In this document: piece after piece, positions 62,015 to 64,000 of the stretch
Numbering within the stretch: position 1 is the first letter of the stretch
Layout of the letters: each line of letters starts with the position of its first letter
Source: Druceiella hillmani
Taxonomy: Eukaryota; Arthropoda; Insecta; Lepidoptera; Hepialidae
Assembly: GCA_039881145.1 (NCBI GenBank)
Contig: JAYKKI010000006.1
Location: forward strand, 6,766,501 to 6,830,500
Length of the DNA stretch: 64,000 nucleotides
Direction: 5' to 3'
Notes under the pieces: model-generated
The model's input: the letters and a program-made list of their open reading frames with translations, nothing else
Database searches by the model: none
Told to the model about the DNA's origin: nothing
Program-made: the position numbers and the translations under genes

Positions 62015-62640
62015 ACAAAGCTTACAAAGCACATATGACATTCTTTAAACAAAGTTAACATCGTTGCTTAACATTTAATCGAATGTTAATTTTGTACAGT
62101 ATTTATTTCATCAACTGTTTTCTAATATTTGTTTTTGCTTATTTTGTCTTGATACTTAGACAACAATTTTACTATTATATCAAATTGATTAATTGTTAAA
62201 AAAAAAAAAACAAAGAACAAAGTTAACATCGTTGCTCAACATTTAATTGAATGTTAATTTTGTATAGTATTTTTTACAAGCGTTTTCTAATATTTGTTTT
62301 TGCTTAGTCCCTCTTGATACTTTGGCAATGATTCTACTTTTACATCACTTTGATTAATTATTAAAATCCAAATAAAAATGCATGCAAGTCTGTCATGACA
62401 CGTCTGCGAGTTCCGCAGTGTGCGCTCGAGTCGAAGAGAGGGAAATAAATGAGATAAGCTCGGTTTTACAAGGCTAGCAAAACACATATAATATTCTTTA
62501 AAAAAAGTTGACATTAAAGCTGAATATTGATTCAATCGAATATTAATTTATAACAATATTTTTGTTCCAATAGTAAAGCAAACCAATATTAGAAATATTG
62601 GTTTTTGCTTATTTCTTCCTCATACTTAGACATATTTTTC
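62015..62640. repeat. Three tandem copies of a 170- to 250-bp repeat
   Basis: Copies begin near 62040, 62215 and 62485, each with aaagttaacatcgttgct-like text, gaatgttaattttgta and tatttgtttttgcttatt. The part with cgtctgygagytcygyagtgtgcgc and gagagggaaataaa occurs twice (61948-62010 and 62400-62465), so the duplicated block includes part of the E2-like region. Confidence 0.75.
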
Positions 62641-64000
62641 ATTCATCATATCATATTTACGCTTAAAATTGAGTTATGGTTATTTAGTTGGTTTTGATGA
62701 TGGGTTAATAGAAGGTAGAGTTTTCTTCCATTTTTTAGATGTCAGTTTAAAGAAAATAAAAAAAAAATAACCGGGGAAAATATTTCGTTTCAAGTTTGTA
62801 TTGTATAATTTATGGATATCTATACTATTACTTGTCTTTCTATTCGTCCATCTAACAGAGCTTCAAACTTTATTGAGTTTTTTATTTATTTATTCGTCTC
62901 TTTATATACATTTTTGGAAATACTGCAGTTATTGCCTAAGGTTTAAAAAACGTAAACAGGATAATAAAATAGTTCAAATAAGACTATGACTCATAATGCT
63001 GACGGAGTTTATTCCCAAGTCACACTCAGATGCAACCGCGATCAGGTGGATGAAAAATTGCAACTGCAATCAGGTGGAGATTACATACCGTAGAAAACTG
63101 GGGAATATCGATATAATTCATTACTAAGTGATATAATTCGATATTTTATACGGTATAATAAAAAGATGTCGACTACTTGAGTACAGGAGTTATCAGGTAC
63201 CAGACAAGTAGTTATCGGAATGTAAATGTCATCAGTGAAACTTTTGTTCTGTGGTGTTTGTTATCCCCGTATATCTCAAGAGAAAATTGGTAGAAAATGG
63301 AAAAGGGAAGTGATTATTACGTCTCATGTACAAATATCGAAGGAACATTTTTCTGGAAATGGAAATGAAAAAAGCATTAGCCAAAATTATGTATTGCTGG
63401 CACATACTAAAAATAATACTTAAGATGTTGTATAATTAGTCCTGAGAGGATTCCTATATGCTTTAAATGAGGGTAGAAACAAAAATTTTGATCAGACGTA
63501 GTAAATTTGCGTAATTTTGGTTGAAAATAAATTTTGAGTCCTTCTGAAATAATGATTTTGCTACTAAGTTCATTACTTTAATGCACCTGTAATTTTTTTG
63601 TTTCGGAAAATCTATGAAAAAGTAGAAAATTTTTATTTTATAGCATCCAGTTAAGTACCAAGATTACATCCCGCAATAATAGCGTGTAAGTTAGAAGTAA
63701 TATGAAATTTAATTTAATTTTCTATGATTTAAATATAAAAATAATATGCATTACATTCATTAAATTAAAAAGCCTATTTGATTTTAAATTATACATGTAC
63801 GGAATCGTTGTAGAGCGAGTGTGACCTGTGTTTCACCGATTTTATTGTACTTAGTTATATATTCTAATTTCTCGAGTGCTTTTGTTTAATGTAAATTATT
63901 TTCGAGTAGTTGTAAATTTAGAATTTTCAAAGTAAGTTTTATGACAAGATAATACTAAATATCTAGGCTAAAAGATAATATATTAATAATGTGTAGCAAA
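62641..64000. other. AT-rich stretch without a gene
   Basis: A short doublet gcaaccgcgatcaggtgga / gcaactgcaatcaggtgga lies at 63033-63080. Frames of 62 and 65 codons show no motif. A donor-like tcaaaGTAAGTttta lies at 63928 with no exon context. Confidence 0.4.

Overview
The window looks like intergenic or intronic DNA of an insect, most likely a moth or butterfly. It is strongly AT-rich, carries about a dozen (TA)n tracts of 20 to 130 bp, and has no long intact protein-coding gene. The lepidopteran reading is inference. It rests on a scattered repeat of the form ggttccgt...ggaacccttataggatcac (near 6.6, 21.5, 38.4, 38.7, 40.4, 54.1 and 55.4 kb), on hairpin retroposons with the core cacgacctaggtttcgttgt (20.3, 26.5, 49.9, 60.1 kb), and on degenerate non-LTR retrotransposons ending in RLKW-GHIAR and GR-x-RW type motifs. 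No bacterial operon, tRNA, rRNA or CRISPR array was seen.

Left part, 1 to 30 kb: a duplicated non-coding block. A P segment (1-2780) recurs at 23985-26300. A Q segment runs at 2800-12100, again at 12150-20145, and in shortened form at 26790-30020. Inside Q the same landmarks recur in order: E1, E4, E2, a 154-bp tandem array and E3. Divergence is substantial and indels are out of frame, yet short cores stay nearly identical, as expected for old duplicates with islands of constraint.

Middle, 30 to 42 kb: a deleted transposase relic (33.1-33.5 kb), a dead mariner inside a TA microsatellite (33.9-35.2 kb), two GC-rich islands (35.4-35.6 and 37.2-37.5 kb) and an 862-bp near-perfect palindrome (38.1-39.0 kb). 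The second island looks like a promoter: three perfect CCGGAAGT boxes, a TATA-like motif and, on the minus strand, a consensus CAG/GTGAGTA splice donor. Three kilobases to its right, on the plus strand, are a candidate first coding exon with a signal-peptide-like start (40546-40665) and an in-phase 33-nt microexon (41107-41139).

Right part, 42 to 64 kb: E3-, E2- and E1-like elements reappear on the opposite strand (42.5, 45.4, 47.0, 57.6, 61.9 kb), mixed with a LINE relic, a 123-bp tandem array, a PIF1/Helitron-type helicase relic and microsatellites. Every plus-strand copy lies left of about 30 kb and every minus-strand copy right of 42 kb, so the array is mirror-like around the promoter and palindrome. 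This arrangement is the most interesting observation here. All exon, promoter and RNA calls are predictions by eye.
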